Of a stretch of DNA of 64,000 nucleotides, positions 31,175 through 40,484 are shown piece after piece (within the stretch, counting starts at the first letter, position 1; each line of letters starts with the position of its first letter). The notes below the pieces were generated by a model that had not been told where the DNA came from, searched no databases, and was given only the letters and a program-made list of their open reading frames with translations. The position numbers and the translations under genes are program-made. The DNA is taken from positions 1 to 64,000 of the forward strand of contig NZ_JACSQC010000002.1 in the NCBI RefSeq assembly GCF_014836875.1. The letters are read 5' to 3'. The stretch is from Arthrobacter pullicola. Lineage in GTDB: Bacteria; Actinomycetota; Actinomycetes; Actinomycetales; Micrococcaceae.

Positions 31175-32488
31175 CTAGACCGCTATCCGCCGGCGGAGAA
31201 CCACGGCACGGGTACCCAGGGTGAGGAGCGCCATCGCCGCGGCTGCTGCTCCCGCGAAGACGAAGCCGGACCAGGGGCCGATGGTGTCGATTGCTGCCCC
31301 GGCAAGCGGGGCGCCAATCGCTGTTCCGGTGGTGAGCGCGGAACCGTACCAGCCCATGGCTTCTCCGCGCCGTTCCTCAGAGACCAGGTCAGCGACGCGC
31401 TCCGAGGCTGCTGAAAGCACCGGTGCGCAGAGCAGGCCGCCCGGGATCGACAGCAGCGCCAGGCTGAGCGTGTCGGTGGCAAGGGACATGGGCAGTGTCA
31501 GTACTGCCATGGCCAGCAGCAGCAGCATCGGCGAGATCCGCCGGGTCATGGCACCGTAGAGCAGGCCGCCCACCAGGGAGGCGGCGCACCAGGCGGCGAA
31601 GACGATGCCCAGTTTGCCCGGGTCCCCGGAAGATTCAGACAGGGCAACGATCCCGACGTCGGTGCTGGCCAGCAGCAGACCGGCGCCGGCAGCAACCACG
31701 AAGACCACGGCGACGCTGACGCTCATCCAGGAAAAGGCGGCCGCAGCACGGCGCAGGAGCCCCCCGGAGTTCGCAGGGCCCCCGCCGTCCGCCGCCGCGG
31801 CAGCCTGGGTCAGTTCGGCGGCCGGCTCGCGCAGATGCGCCGGGGCCGAGGTGACAACGGCTGCCGCCGCCGCCTCCACATCATGCGGCGGGACGGTGCC
31901 GTCCGAAACGGAACGGGTGGGCGGGTTGAACCACATCAGGAACAGGCCGGCGGCCGCCGTCGAAACTCCCACAAGAGTCAGCCCCACGGCACTGGAGATG
32001 GAAGTGGCAAGCACAGCACCCACCGCGGGGCCGCCCATAAACACGATTTCCGTGGCGATGGAGTCCAGGGTGAACGCCGTGCGCCGCTTCTCCCCCGTGG
32101 CCAGTACGCCCAGCGACTGGCGGACCACACTGAAGACCGGCAGGGTGAAGAGACCGCCGATCAAAGCGAGCACCAGAAGCCACTCGTAGCTGACGTGCGG
32201 GGCAACGGACCAGATGACGGCCTCGGAAATCACTGACGGGATCAGCGCCTTGCGCAGCCCCACATTGTCTACCCGGCGGCCACGCCACGGTGCTCCGACC
32301 GCGATGCCGATCGTCACCAGGGCGGCCACTGCCCCGGCTGCCGCGTAGCCCTTGTCCAGGGTGAGCACCACGTGCAGAGTCAGCAGCACACCGGCTGCTG
32401 CATGCGGAAAACGGGCCAGCATTCCAACCAGGAGCACCCGGCGGACGGGGACGATCGTCAGCAGGTCCCGGTAGAGACGAAAGTTCAC
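31175..32488 (-). CDS. MFS transporter of unknown substrate
   Basis: 437 residues, about 12 hydrophobic helices with a long polar loop near 195-250 between the two halves. MNFRLYRDLLTIVPVRRVLL at the start and ALIPSVISEAVIWSVAP/TLPVFSVVRQSLGVLAT resemble the uncharacterised MFS proteins that follow sseB in the his region of Micrococcaceae. Direction of transport and substrate are not predictable. It probably belongs to the his-priA-sseB transcript. Confidence 0.85.
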   Translation of the reverse strand: MNFRLYRDLLTIVPVRRVLLVGMLARFPHAAAGVLLTLHVVLTLDKGYAAAGAVAALVTIGIAVGAPWRGRRVDNVGLRKALIPSVISEAVIWSVAPHVSYEWLLVLALIGGLFTLPVFSVVRQSLGVLATGEKRRTAFTLDSIATEIVFMGGPAVGAVLATSISSAVGLTLVGVSTAAAGLFLMWFNPPTRSVSDGTVPPHDVEAAAAAVVTSAPAHLREPAAELTQAAAAADGGGPANSGGLLRRAAAAFSWMSVSVAVVFVVAAGAGLLLASTDVGIVALSESSGDPGKLGIVFAAWCAASLVGGLLYGAMTRRISPMLLLLAMAVLTLPMSLATDTLSLALLSIPGGLLCAPVLSAASERVADLVSEERRGEAMGWYGSALTTGTAIGAPLAGAAIDTIGPWSGFVFAGAAAAAMALLTLGTRAVVLRRRIAV

Positions 32489-32516
32489 TGCACTTCTCTT
32501 CTGGCCCGCGGGCCTC

Positions 32517-33365
32517 TCAGCGCGTGATCTTCAGTTCCAGTGAATCCACGCGCTCAACAAATTCGGGGTGGGCGGCCAGACTGCGCTGCAGGGCCGCCGC
32601 GACGGTCTGCACTTCCTCCGGTTCGAGGCCTGGGACCAGTTGAAGCGTTATCCGCAGCTCCGGCCCGGCGCCTCCGCCGGAAACCAGCGTACCGCCTGCC
32701 GTCCGTGATGCGACGCCACCCGCGGCGGAGAGCTGGACCTGCCGGACCACCGGCTGCGCGGCGGCTGCATCGGACACGATTGCGGTGAGGGAATCGTCGG
32801 CATAGGACGGGACCCACGCCCTTTGCTGGGCCAGGGCCCAGGTGGCGGGCCGGCGAACCACGAAAGTCATCTCGCTGCCAGGATCGATAACGAGCAGCTG
32901 TGCCTCTTCGGCTACCGCAGAGAGGGCGGCACGCGGAGCGTAGACCGCCACCGGGCGCGCCTGTGGATGCCAGCGCGCAAGGGAGTCCACGGAGGAAAAC
33001 ACCGGAAGTGCCTTCCGCCCGTCCGGGGCAGTGAGAGTGACCAGGGCCAGATCCGCTTCCTTGTCAGCGGTCAGGCCGTGCTCTGATTCAGCTTCCTCGC
33101 CGAGCGTCGCGATGATGGCAACGTAGACCCGTGCTGTGGCCAGGGAGGCTACAACTTCAGCCTCGGTTCCCTTGCCCGCAACAAGGGCTTCGAGGGCGGC
33201 CGTGTACCCGGCATCGGGCTTTCCGTCGTCCTTATCGAACTGGTGGAGCGGATTGCCGTCCCCCTCCAGGCTGCGTCCGGCCCAAGGCTGGCCGGCGGAG
33301 TCGGTGGCTCCCCCGGCACCAGCCAGGGCGGCGGCAATGTGCCCGGGCAGTTCGCGTTTAGCCAT
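32517..33365 (-). CDS. SseB-family protein
   Basis: 282 residues with the SseB N-domain (VYVAIIATLGEEAES, then LPVFSSVDSLARWHPQARPV) and the conserved VIDPGSEMTFVVRRPATWAL. Enhanced-serine-sensitivity proteins have no clear biochemical role. It starts five bases after priA and is likely co-transcribed with it. Confidence 0.85.
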   Translation of the reverse strand: MAKRELPGHIAAALAGAGGATDSAGQPWAGRSLEGDGNPLHQFDKDDGKPDAGYTAALEALVAGKGTEAEVVASLATARVYVAIIATLGEEAESEHGLTADKEADLALVTLTAPDGRKALPVFSSVDSLARWHPQARPVAVYAPRAALSAVAEEAQLLVIDPGSEMTFVVRRPATWALAQQRAWVPSYADDSLTAIVSDAAAAQPVVRQVQLSAAGGVASRTAGGTLVSGGGAGPELRITLQLVPGLEPEEVQTVAAALQRSLAAHPEFVERVDSLELKITR

Positions 33366-33370
33366 GGCTG

Positions 33371-34120
33371 TTAACGCTCCGGGTGGCCTGCGACGTCGAG
33401 AGCCTGGGGCAGCGTGAAGGCTCCGGCATACAGCGCCTTGCCAACAATGGTGCCTTCCAGGCCAAGCGGGACCAGTTCGCGCAGCGCGGCGAGGTCATCG
33501 AGGCTGGAGATGCCGCCGGAGGCAACAACGGGGCGGTCGGTGCGGGAGAGCACCTCGCGGAGCAGCTCGATGTTCGGTCCGCGGAGTGTGCCGTCCTTGG
33601 TGACGTCGGTGACGACATAGCGGGGGCAGCCGGCCTCCTCGAGGCGGGCGAGGACCTCCCAGAGGTCTCCGCCTTCCTTGGTCCAGCCACGCGCGGCGAG
33701 CGTGGTGCCGCGGACGTCCAGCCCGACGGCGATGGCGTCGCCGTAGCGGGCGATCGCGCTGGCCGTCCATTCCGGGTTCTCCAGGGCAGCAGTACCAAGG
33801 TTCACGCGCCGGGCACCAAGTTCCAGGGCCTTTTCCAGGGATGCGTCGTCGCGGATACCGCCGGAAAGCTCCACCTTGATGTCCAGTGCCTTGACCACGC
33901 GCTTGAGCAGCGGAAGGTTGCTGCCGCGGCCGAAGGCAGCGTCCAGGTCCACCAGGTGCACCCATTCGGCGCCGTCGTTCTGCCAGGCCATGGCCGCGTC
34001 CAGCGGGTCACCGTAGCTGGTCTCGCTGCCGGCTTCACCCTGGACCAGGCGGACGGCCTGACCGTCGGCCACATCCACGGCGGGCAGGAGTTCAAGGATG
34101 GGAGTGTCTGTGAGCGTCAT
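33371..34120 (-). CDS. priA: PriA, phosphoribosyl isomerase (HisA/TrpF bifunctional type)
   Basis: A (beta/alpha)8 isomerase of 249 residues. [20 protein letters not shown] carries the first catalytic Asp; [10 protein letters not shown] and [13 protein letters not shown] are the phosphate loops; [16 protein letters not shown] carries the second Asp. In actinobacteria this protein works in both histidine (ProFAR) and tryptophan (PRA) synthesis; the dual role here is inferred from family. Between hisH and sseB. Confidence 0.95.
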   Translation of the reverse strand: MTLTDTPILELLPAVDVADGQAVRLVQGEAGSETSYGDPLDAAMAWQNDGAEWVHLVDLDAAFGRGSNLPLLKRVVKALDIKVELSGGIRDDASLEKALELGARRVNLGTAALENPEWTASAIARYGDAIAVGLDVRGTTLAARGWTKEGGDLWEVLARLEEAGCPRYVVTDVTKDGTLRGPNIELLREVLSRTDRPVVASGGISSLDDLAALRELVPLGLEGTIVGKALYAGAFTLPQALDVAGHPER

Positions 34121-34145
34121 GTTCTGCTTTCAGTGATGATCCGGC

Positions 34146-34301
34146 TCAGAGGCCGTAGGTGAGTAGGTAGGCGCCCAGCAGGGACATGCCCGCCAGGACC
34201 CAGAAACTGATGCTGATAAACCTGGGCAGGCCCTGCCTGCGGAAGGAGATGGCTCCGCCGGCGAGCAGGCCGGCTACTCCCATGAGGACTACGCTCCACA
34301 T
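34146..34301 (-). CDS. 51-residue two-helix membrane protein in the his cluster
   Basis: Runs from the ATG at 34301 to a TGA at 34146 and encodes a 51-residue protein with two hydrophobic helices, MWSVVLMGVAGLLAGGAISF and ISISFWVLAGMSLLGAYLL, separated by a short basic loop (RRQGLPRF). It begins three bases after the hisH stop and ends 25 bases before priA, so it is an operon member. No family known to me; easily missed because of size. Confidence 0.7.
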   Translation of the reverse strand: MWSVVLMGVAGLLAGGAISFRRQGLPRFISISFWVLAGMSLLGAYLLTYGL

Positions 34302-34304
34302 GGC

Positions 34305-34943
34305 CTACCCCAGTCCCTTGAGCCAGTTTTCGAGCAGGGCAGCGCCTGCGTCCCCCGACTTTTCGGGGTGGAACTGAGTGGCGCTCAGCGGGCCGTTCTC
34401 CACGGCCGCGACGAAGGGACCGCCGTGGTTGGCCCAGGTCACCTGGGGCGGATTCATGGCCGGCTGGGTGACGTCGAAGTCCCATTTCTGCACGCCGTAG
34501 CTGTGCACGAAGTAGAACCGCTCGTCCTCGATGCCCTTGAACAGGTTGGAACCGGCCGGAGCCTCGACGGTGTTCCAGCCCATGTGGGGTACCACCTCGG
34601 CGGCCAGGCGCTCCACAACGCCGGGCCACTCACCCATACCCTCGGTCCGCACGCCGTGCTCGACACCTTCTTCGAAGAGGACCTGCAGGCCTACGCAGAT
34701 CCCCAGGACCGGCCGTCCACCGGCGACCCGGCGGCCGATCATCCGCAGAGCGTCGACATCTTTGAGTCCCTGCATCACGGCGGCAAAGGCTCCGACGCCC
34801 GGCACCAGGAGCCCGTCGGCGTTGAGCACGTCCGCTGACTTGGAGCTCAGGGTCACATCGGCGCCCACCCGCTCCAGCGCGCGGACAGCTGAGTGGATGT
34901 TGCCGGAACCGTAGTCCAGGACAGTGACGCGGCGATTACTCAA
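34305..34943 (-). CDS. hisH: Imidazole glycerol phosphate synthase, glutaminase subunit
   Basis: 212 residues, class I glutamine amidotransferase. The nucleophile is the cysteine in [14 protein letters not shown]; the His-Glu pair is in TQFHPEKSG near the end. It supplies ammonia to HisF, whose gene is not in this window. Overlaps hisB by four bases. Confidence 0.96.
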   Translation of the reverse strand: MSNRRVTVLDYGSGNIHSAVRALERVGADVTLSSKSADVLNADGLLVPGVGAFAAVMQGLKDVDALRMIGRRVAGGRPVLGICVGLQVLFEEGVEHGVRTEGMGEWPGVVERLAAEVVPHMGWNTVEAPAGSNLFKGIEDERFYFVHSYGVQKWDFDVTQPAMNPPQVTWANHGGPFVAAVENGPLSATQFHPEKSGDAGAALLENWLKGLG

Positions 34944-35557
34944 AGTGCACCCTTGGTGGACGGGATTCCCTCGACGCGGGGATCCGGTTCGACGGCGGCG
35001 CGCAGTGCGCGGGCAAAGGCCTTGAACTGCGCCTCCACAATGTGGTGCGGATCCCTGCCGCCGAGCACTGTCATGTGCAGGCAGATCTGGGCATGCAGGG
35101 TGATCGCTTCAAAGACATGGCGGGTCAGCGAGCCCGTGAAGTGGCCGCCGATCAGGTGGTATTCCTGGCCTGCCGGTTCGCCCGAGTGCACCAGGTAAGG
35201 CCGGCCGGAGATGTCGACGACGGCGTTGGCCAGGGCTTCGTCCAGCGGCACGGTGGCTTCGCCGAAGCGGCGGATGCCCGCCTTATTGCCCAGCGCGGTC
35301 TTCAGCGCTTCCCCGATACTGATGGCGACATCTTCCACGGTGTGGTGCGCATCGATGTGGGTATCGCCGGTGGCCTTGACCGTGAGGTCAATCAGGGAGT
35401 GCTTGGCCAGCGCGGTAAGCATGTGGTCGTAGAACGGCACCGAAGTGCTGATGTCTGAACGGCCGGTGCCGTCCAGGTCCAGTTCCACGAGCACGGACGA
35501 TTCGCTGGTGGTCCGCTCGAGGCGGGCGGTGCGTCCGATGACGGTTTCCACGGTCAT
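34940..35557 (-). CDS. hisB: Imidazoleglycerol-phosphate dehydratase
   Basis: 205 residues, monofunctional HisB of the actinobacterial/plant type. The manganese ligands are in [17 protein letters not shown] and [15 protein letters not shown], repeated in the second half as [15 protein letters not shown] and [18 protein letters not shown]. Full length; 87 bases from hisC. Confidence 0.97.
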   Translation of the reverse strand: MTVETVIGRTARLERTTSESSVLVELDLDGTGRSDISTSVPFYDHMLTALAKHSLIDLTVKATGDTHIDAHHTVEDVAISIGEALKTALGNKAGIRRFGEATVPLDEALANAVVDISGRPYLVHSGEPAGQEYHLIGGHFTGSLTRHVFEAITLHAQICLHMTVLGGRDPHHIVEAQFKAFARALRAAVEPDPRVEGIPSTKGAL

Positions 35558-35644
35558 TGAAGGTTCCTTTGAAAGAAGGGGGTCTCTGGTACCAGTCTAG
35601 TGTTTGAAGTTGGCTTCGGTTCGAGGCCGGAGCCGGCTCCGGCA

Positions 35645-36745
35645 CTAGGATGCGAGCAGCGCCCGGAGGCTGGCGAGGAAGGCCGTGGTCTCAGCCTCGG
35701 TCCCCGCCGTTACCCGCAGATGCCCGGGAATGCCGACGTCGCGGATGAGAACGCCCGCTTCGAGCAGTCCCTGCCAGATGCGGGCAGGATCTGCAACGCC
35801 GCCGAAGAAGACGAAGTTGGCATCCGAAGGGGCAGGCTGCAGACCCATCGCTGTCAGTTCGGTGACGATGCGGTCGCGTTGGGCCTTGATGTCCTCCACG
35901 TTCGCCAGAAGGGCGTCGGAGTGCGCCAGGGCAGCGTTGGCCGTGGCCTGGGTGACCGCGGAAAGGTGGTACGGCAGCCGGACGAGGCGCAGGGCATCTG
36001 CGATCTCGGGCGCGGCGGCCAGGTAGCCGAGGCGGGCGCCCGCCAGCGCGAATGCCTTGCTCATGGTGCGGGAGACGATGAGCCGTTCACGGCCAGGCAG
36101 CAGTTCCAGGGCGCTCGGGGTTCCGGCGTGGGAGAACTCGGCATAGGCCTCGTCCACGATGACGATCGCGTTCGAGGCCGCTCCTGCTTCATAGACAGCG
36201 TCAACGACGTCGAGCCCGAGGGCGGTTCCGGTGGGGTTGTTCGGGGTGCAGAGGAACACGATGTTCGGAGCTGCGGCCCGTACCTGCTCCGCCGCGGAGT
36301 CCGCTGACAGGGTGAAGTCCGCCGCGCGTTCGCCGGTGATGTAACGGGTGCCCGTTCCGCTGGAAAGCAGCGGGTACATGGAGTAGGTGGGCGGGAAGCT
36401 CATGGCGGTACGGCTGGGACCACCAAAGGCCTGGAGCACCTGCTGCAGGACCTCGTTGGAGCCGTTGCCGGCCCAGATGTTCTCGATCCCCAGCCCGTGT
36501 CCCAGGTAGGCAGAGAGCCTCTCGCGCAGTTCGGTGAATTCGCGGTCCGGGTACCGGTTGAGCCCGGAAACTGCCTGCTGGACTGAGGCGGTGATTGCGT
36601 CCTGCACCTCGCGCGGCAGGCCGTGGGTGTTTTCGTTGACGTTCAGCAGGATGGGCACTTCCAGCTGCGGCGCACCGTACGGGGTGAGCCCCCGGAGATC
36701 GTCACGCAGGGGAAGTCGGTTGAGTTTTTCCAGCTGTTCAGTCAC
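35645..36745 (-). CDS. hisC: Histidinol-phosphate aminotransferase
   Basis: 366 residues, fold-type I PLP enzyme. The Schiff-base lysine lies in VSRTMSKAFALAGARLGYL, and IWAGNGSNEVLQQVLQAFGG plus FLCTPNNPTGTALG are the usual cofactor-site blocks. GGAG precedes the ATG. It is the first his gene here; hisD, commonly next to it in relatives, is not present within the 140 bases to the LysM gene. Confidence 0.96.
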   Translation of the reverse strand: MTEQLEKLNRLPLRDDLRGLTPYGAPQLEVPILLNVNENTHGLPREVQDAITASVQQAVSGLNRYPDREFTELRERLSAYLGHGLGIENIWAGNGSNEVLQQVLQAFGGPSRTAMSFPPTYSMYPLLSSGTGTRYITGERAADFTLSADSAAEQVRAAAPNIVFLCTPNNPTGTALGLDVVDAVYEAGAASNAIVIVDEAYAEFSHAGTPSALELLPGRERLIVSRTMSKAFALAGARLGYLAAAPEIADALRLVRLPYHLSAVTQATANAALAHSDALLANVEDIKAQRDRIVTELTAMGLQPAPSDANFVFFGGVADPARIWQGLLEAGVLIRDVGIPGHLRVTAGTEAETTAFLASLRALLAS

Positions 36746-36885
36746 CTCTCCAGCTTAAGCCGCCCCCTCCCCCGCGCAGAATCCGCGGCTTTAGGTGACG
36801 CTGCGTAAAGACCCGGAAGGGGACACCGCGGCGCTTCACCGCCGGTCTGTCCTGGGCCGGGACGGCTTGTCCTGGTCCGGTACAG

Positions 36886-37335
36886 CTATCCGGAAACCGG
36901 AATGTAAAGCTGGGCACCGGCGGGAACCACGGCGTCGCTGAGGTTGTTCAGCTCCATGATGTCCGCAATCACTTCGCGCGGGTCCCGGTCCGGTGCGTAT
37001 TCGGCCGCCAGCCCCCAGAGCGAGTCGCCGGTGCTGACGCTGATCTGCTGGGTCCGGGTCTGTTCGCCGGCACCCCCTGCAGCCAGGGCCGGTGCAGTGA
37101 AGAAGCCGACAAAGGTCAGGAGTGCCGCGCCGCCGAGCATAATCGGAGCGCCAACGAGCAGGAGCCGCCCGCGGCGGGTGAGGCGGAGCGGGGCAGCGGA
37201 CGATACCTGCCTCGAGGCCGCAGCACGCGAAGGCTGGGCGGCGCGGGAGGCCTGGGTGGTGCTGTAAGTCTTGGCGGTGCGGGCAGGGCGGGCAAAGCTC
37301 AGTGATGTGCGGGGTGCCGCAAGCTGAACTGTCAT
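36886..37335 (-). CDS. LysM protein divergent from lexA, likely SOS cell-division suppressor
   Basis: 149 residues: a Ser/Ala/Arg-rich cytoplasmic N-terminus (1-60), one membrane helix (VGAPIMLGGAALLTFVGFFT) and a C-terminal LysM domain (ISVSTGDSLWGLAAEYAPDR to LYIPV). The ATG at 37335 has GAAAGG upstream. One helix plus LysM, divergent from lexA and behind SOS boxes, is the arrangement of YneA in Bacillus, and DivS of Corynebacterium has the same position. The division-suppressor role is inference. Confidence 0.8.
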   Translation of the reverse strand: MTVQLAAPRTSLSFARPARTAKTYSTTQASRAAQPSRAAASRQVSSAAPLRLTRRGRLLLVGAPIMLGGAALLTFVGFFTAPALAAGGAGEQTRTQQISVSTGDSLWGLAAEYAPDRDPREVIADIMELNNLSDAVVPAGAQLYIPVSG

Positions 37336-37423
37336 GGCAAAACCTTTCCGGTTCGAATCAGGTCCGGGGACAGCCATGGCTTCACGGCTTCGAAACTGGA
37401 TTCGAATAGTTGGCAACCTTGAA

Positions 37424-37439
37424 TCGAACATGTATTCGA
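37424..37439. promoter_or_regulatory. LexA (SOS) box 1 of the lexA intergenic region
   Basis: TCGAACATGTATTCGA, one mismatch from GAAC-N4-GTTC and almost fully palindromic. It is 88 bases from the LysM start, well placed to repress that gene. A weaker look-alike (CGAAACTGGATTCG) lies at 37391-37404. Confidence 0.75.
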
Positions 37440-37490
37440 TTCCTGCTGTTCCTTTTCTAGCATCTATCTACGAACGATGTCGAGACTCAC

Positions 37491-37506
37491 TCGAACAAAT
37501 GTTTGA
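37491..37506. promoter_or_regulatory. LexA (SOS) box 2 of the lexA intergenic region
   Basis: TCGAACAAATGTTTGA, again one mismatch from the consensus. It lies 132 bases before the lexA start and probably serves lexA autoregulation. The two boxes are 67 bases apart in a 303-base gene-free region. Confidence 0.75.
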
Positions 37507-37638
37507 AAATGACTCTTCGCTCACCTAGCGTTGAGACAAGCGGTGACCGTTCGAATACAGGGAACCATCCGCCACTGACATTGCAGTGACCAGCACCAAC
37601 CGCCCCGGCCCGGCCGGAATGCTCGAAGGGAAGCCGAA

Positions 37639-38400
37639 GTGCCCCGTAGGACCAACTCCGATGGCCGTCCGGCTGCATCCGCCCAAGCCGGTTCCGCCCG
37701 CCCCAAGTCACTGACACCCCGGCAAAAGAAGATCCTCGAGACCATCCAGGCTTCCGTCACCGCCAACGGCTACCCGCCCTCTATGCGGGAGATCGGTGAC
37801 ACGGTGGGGCTGGCCAGCCTGTCCAGCGTGACGCACCAGCTGAGCCAGCTGGAAAAGATGGGCTACATCCGCCGCGACCCCAAGCGTCCGCGGGCAATGG
37901 AGATCCTGGTGCCCCTGCTTATGCACACCGAGCGCACGGGACCGGGCACGGCCGCCGGCACCGCCAAGGAACAGGAGGCGCACTCCGCTGCGCAGTCAAA
38001 TGTCACGGAGCTGACGACGGCAGTGGACACAGCAATGGTTCCCCTCGTCGGCCGGATCGCAGCCGGCGGGCCGATCCTGGCCGATCAGGTTGTTGAGGAA
38101 ATGATCCCCCTGCCGCGGCAGCTGGTGGGCCACGGAGAATTGTTCATGCTGCGGGTCTCCGGCGATTCAATGGTTGATGCCGCGATCTGTGACGGCGACT
38201 GGGTTGTCGTCCGCCGCCAGCCAACGGCCGAAAACGGTGACATTGTGGCCGCTCTCCTGGACGACGAGGCTACGGTCAAGACCTTCCGCCAGCGCAACGG
38301 CCACACCTGGCTCCTGCCCCAGAACACCCGGTACGAGCCGATTATGGGCGACCACGCCACCATCATGGGCAAGGTTGTCTCCGTGATGCGTTCGCTCTAG
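37639..38400 (+). CDS. lexA: LexA SOS repressor
   Basis: 253 residues. The winged helix occupies about 24-90 ([38 protein letters not shown]). The self-cleavage bond is Ala142-Gly143 (RIAAGGPI), with catalytic Ser177 (GDSM) and Lys214 (ATVK). The linker between domains is longer than in E. coli. Start is GTG with GAAGGG upstream. Convergent with dinG. Confidence 0.97.
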   Translation: MPRRTNSDGRPAASAQAGSARPKSLTPRQKKILETIQASVTANGYPPSMREIGDTVGLASLSSVTHQLSQLEKMGYIRRDPKRPRAMEILVPLLMHTERTGPGTAAGTAKEQEAHSAAQSNVTELTTAVDTAMVPLVGRIAAGGPILADQVVEEMIPLPRQLVGHGELFMLRVSGDSMVDAAICDGDWVVVRRQPTAENGDIVAALLDDEATVKTFRQRNGHTWLLPQNTRYEPIMGDHATIMGKVVSVMRSL

Positions 38401-38447
38401 TCCCACCAGCCAGCCGCCGGGGAGGTCACCTTCTGGCAGGAGACCTG

Positions 38448-40484
38448 CTAGGACGCTGCCTTCTGGGAGGCACTGAGCCGTTCAAGAATCCCCAGGGCCA
38501 CGCTGCGGTCTGTCGTGGACCAGAACGGTGGCAGGGCAGCACGCAGGAACCCGCCGTATCGGGCATTCGCCAGCCTGGAATCGAGAACGGCCACCATGCC
38601 GCGGTCGCCGGCTGCCCGGATCAGCCGACCGGCACCCTGTGCGAGCCGCACAGCGGCATGGGTCGCTGATACGGTCATAAAACCGTTGCCGCCGGCCTTC
38701 GCCACGGCCCTGGTCCGCGCCGTCATCAGCGGGTCATCGGGACGCGGGAACGGAATGCGGTCGATCACCACCAGCCGGCAGGCCTCGCCCGGAACATCGA
38801 CCCCCTGCCACAGGGACATGGTTCCGAACAGGCAGGTGGCGTCTTCCTCGGCAAACTGCTTCACCAGGGCGGACATGGAGGACTCGCCCTGGCACAGGAT
38901 GGGGAAATCGACCCTGAGCCGCATGGCCGCGGCTGCGTCCTCTGCTGCCCGGCGGGAAGAGAACAGTCCCAGCGCGCCACCCCCGGAAGCCTTGAGCAGT
39001 GCTTCCAGTTCATCGAGCTGCGCCGTGGACGTCCCCCGCTCCGGCTTAGGCAGGTCGCGGGCTACGTAGAGCACTCCCTGCCGCGGATAGTCGAAGGGAC
39101 TGCCGACGTCGGTACCGGTCCAGGCCGGTGCGGCCGCGCCCACCAAACCAAGACCGCCCGCCACAGGACCAAATTCTGACCCGATTGCCAGAGTGGCCGA
39201 GGTCAGGACAACTGTGTGGCCGTCAAAAAGCCCGTCACGCAGGCGTCCGGCCACCGACAGCGGAGCGACGTTCAGGGTAGCCGGTGAGGACTCATCCGGG
39301 GGCGAGTAGCCCTCCCCTGGGGCAAAAGTGCTGGGCCTTGACGCCCAGACCACTTCACCGGCGTCGGGCGCGCTGACCAGGCGTTCGCAGAGTTCCAGTA
39401 CGGCCATCAGCCGTGAGCGGGCCATTTGGCGCCCGCCGTCCGCGGTGTCACCCCCCTCAGGCTTCGAATCGGAGAGCGCTGCCCGGCAGGCCTCCCGGAC
39501 CCGGGCCACGGCCAGTTCCTGCTCCTCGTTCAGGCCGGACGGAAGCAGACCCGCAGGGATTGCCTCCACCGATGCGTCGAAGGCGCGGCCGGCTGCTGCC
39601 AGTTCCTCGACTGACGCAGATGTATGTTTGCGCGCGGCGGTGACGGCGGCGCTGATGACGGTCCCGGAAAGCTGCCCGGTTACGGCACCGGTGACGCGGT
39701 CCTGCAGCTCGTGCGCTTCATCGATGACAACGACGTCGTAGTCAGGAAGGACGGCGAGTCCTTCGAAAGCGCTGATGGCCAGCATGGCGTGGTTGGTGAT
39801 GACGAGGTCGGCGACGGCGGCCTTGGCTCGGGCACGTTCGCTGAAACAGTATTCGGCAACCGGGCAGCGCTGCGCACCGAGGCATTCCATGGAGGTGACG
39901 GACACCTGCCGCCAGGCGCGGTCCGAAACGCCGGGCACCAGCTCGTCCCGGTCCCCCGTTTCGGTTTCCTCGGCCCACTCGTGCAGCCGGACAACCTCAC
40001 GGCCGAGGGCCGACGTCGGGCCGGAAGCGGGTGCCGGATGCGGGACGACGCGGTCGTCGCCGAGTGTGAACAAGGCGCCGGGATCATCTTCCTCGGGAAA
40101 GCCCCCGCCGGTCTTGTGGACGCAGACATAGTTGCTCCGGCCCTTGAGCAGGGCGACATCCACTTCGCGGGGCAGCTTCGGTTTCAGGGCCGTGAGCAGC
40201 CGCGGCAGGTCGCGTCCGACGATCTGGGCCTGCAGTGCCAAAGTGGCAGTGGAAACCAGGGCGGGCTTGGGGCTCTCCAGCGCATGATGGATCAGCGGCA
40301 CCAGATAGGCCAGGGACTTGCCGGTGCCGGTGCCGGCCTGCACCAGCAGGTGCCGGCCGGTTTCAATCGATTCAGCGACCTGGCGGGCCATCTCGTGCTG
40401 CCCGGGACGGTTCTGCCCGCCCATGGCGGCGACGGCGGTGTCCAGAAGATCCAGGACCTCCGCGCCTGCATCCTGCCTAGGCAT
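38448..40484 (-). CDS. dinG: DinG-family ATP-dependent DNA helicase
   Basis: About 678 residues of an XPD-like superfamily II helicase. Walker A is in LVQAGTGTGKSLAYLVPLIH, the DEAH box in VVIDEAHELQDRV, and four spaced cysteines around SMECLGAQRCPVAEYC suggest the iron-sulphur cluster. C-terminal motif QGAGRLIRAAGDRGMVAVLD. The ATG at 40484 overlaps the hflX stop by eight bases; a longer frame would be embedded in hflX. No SOS box is visible in front of hflX-dinG. Confidence 0.92.
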   Translation of the reverse strand: MPRQDAGAEVLDLLDTAVAAMGGQNRPGQHEMARQVAESIETGRHLLVQAGTGTGKSLAYLVPLIHHALESPKPALVSTATLALQAQIVGRDLPRLLTALKPKLPREVDVALLKGRSNYVCVHKTGGGFPEEDDPGALFTLGDDRVVPHPAPASGPTSALGREVVRLHEWAEETETGDRDELVPGVSDRAWRQVSVTSMECLGAQRCPVAEYCFSERARAKAAVADLVITNHAMLAISAFEGLAVLPDYDVVVIDEAHELQDRVTGAVTGQLSGTVISAAVTAARKHTSASVEELAAAGRAFDASVEAIPAGLLPSGLNEEQELAVARVREACRAALSDSKPEGGDTADGGRQMARSRLMAVLELCERLVSAPDAGEVVWASRPSTFAPGEGYSPPDESSPATLNVAPLSVAGRLRDGLFDGHTVVLTSATLAIGSEFGPVAGGLGLVGAAAPAWTGTDVGSPFDYPRQGVLYVARDLPKPERGTSTAQLDELEALLKASGGGALGLFSSRRAAEDAAAAMRLRVDFPILCQGESSMSALVKQFAEEDATCLFGTMSLWQGVDVPGEACRLVVIDRIPFPRPDDPLMTARTRAVAKAGGNGFMTVSATHAAVRLAQGAGRLIRAAGDRGMVAVLDSRLANARYGGFLRAALPPFWSTTDRSVALGILERLSASQKAAS

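Noticed and set aside
37350-37365. GGTTCGAATC, resembling a tRNA T-loop
   Set aside because: No cloverleaf partners, no acceptor stem and no anticodon arm around it; it is part of the TTCGAA-rich lexA region.
37548-37566. Third SOS-like site before lexA (GTTCGAATACAGGGAAC)
   Set aside because: Half-sites face the wrong way and have wrong spacing for GAAC-N4-GTTC.
38401-38447. Terminator between lexA and dinG
   Set aside because: Only a five to six base inverted repeat (AGGTC..GACCT) with a long loop and no T-run.
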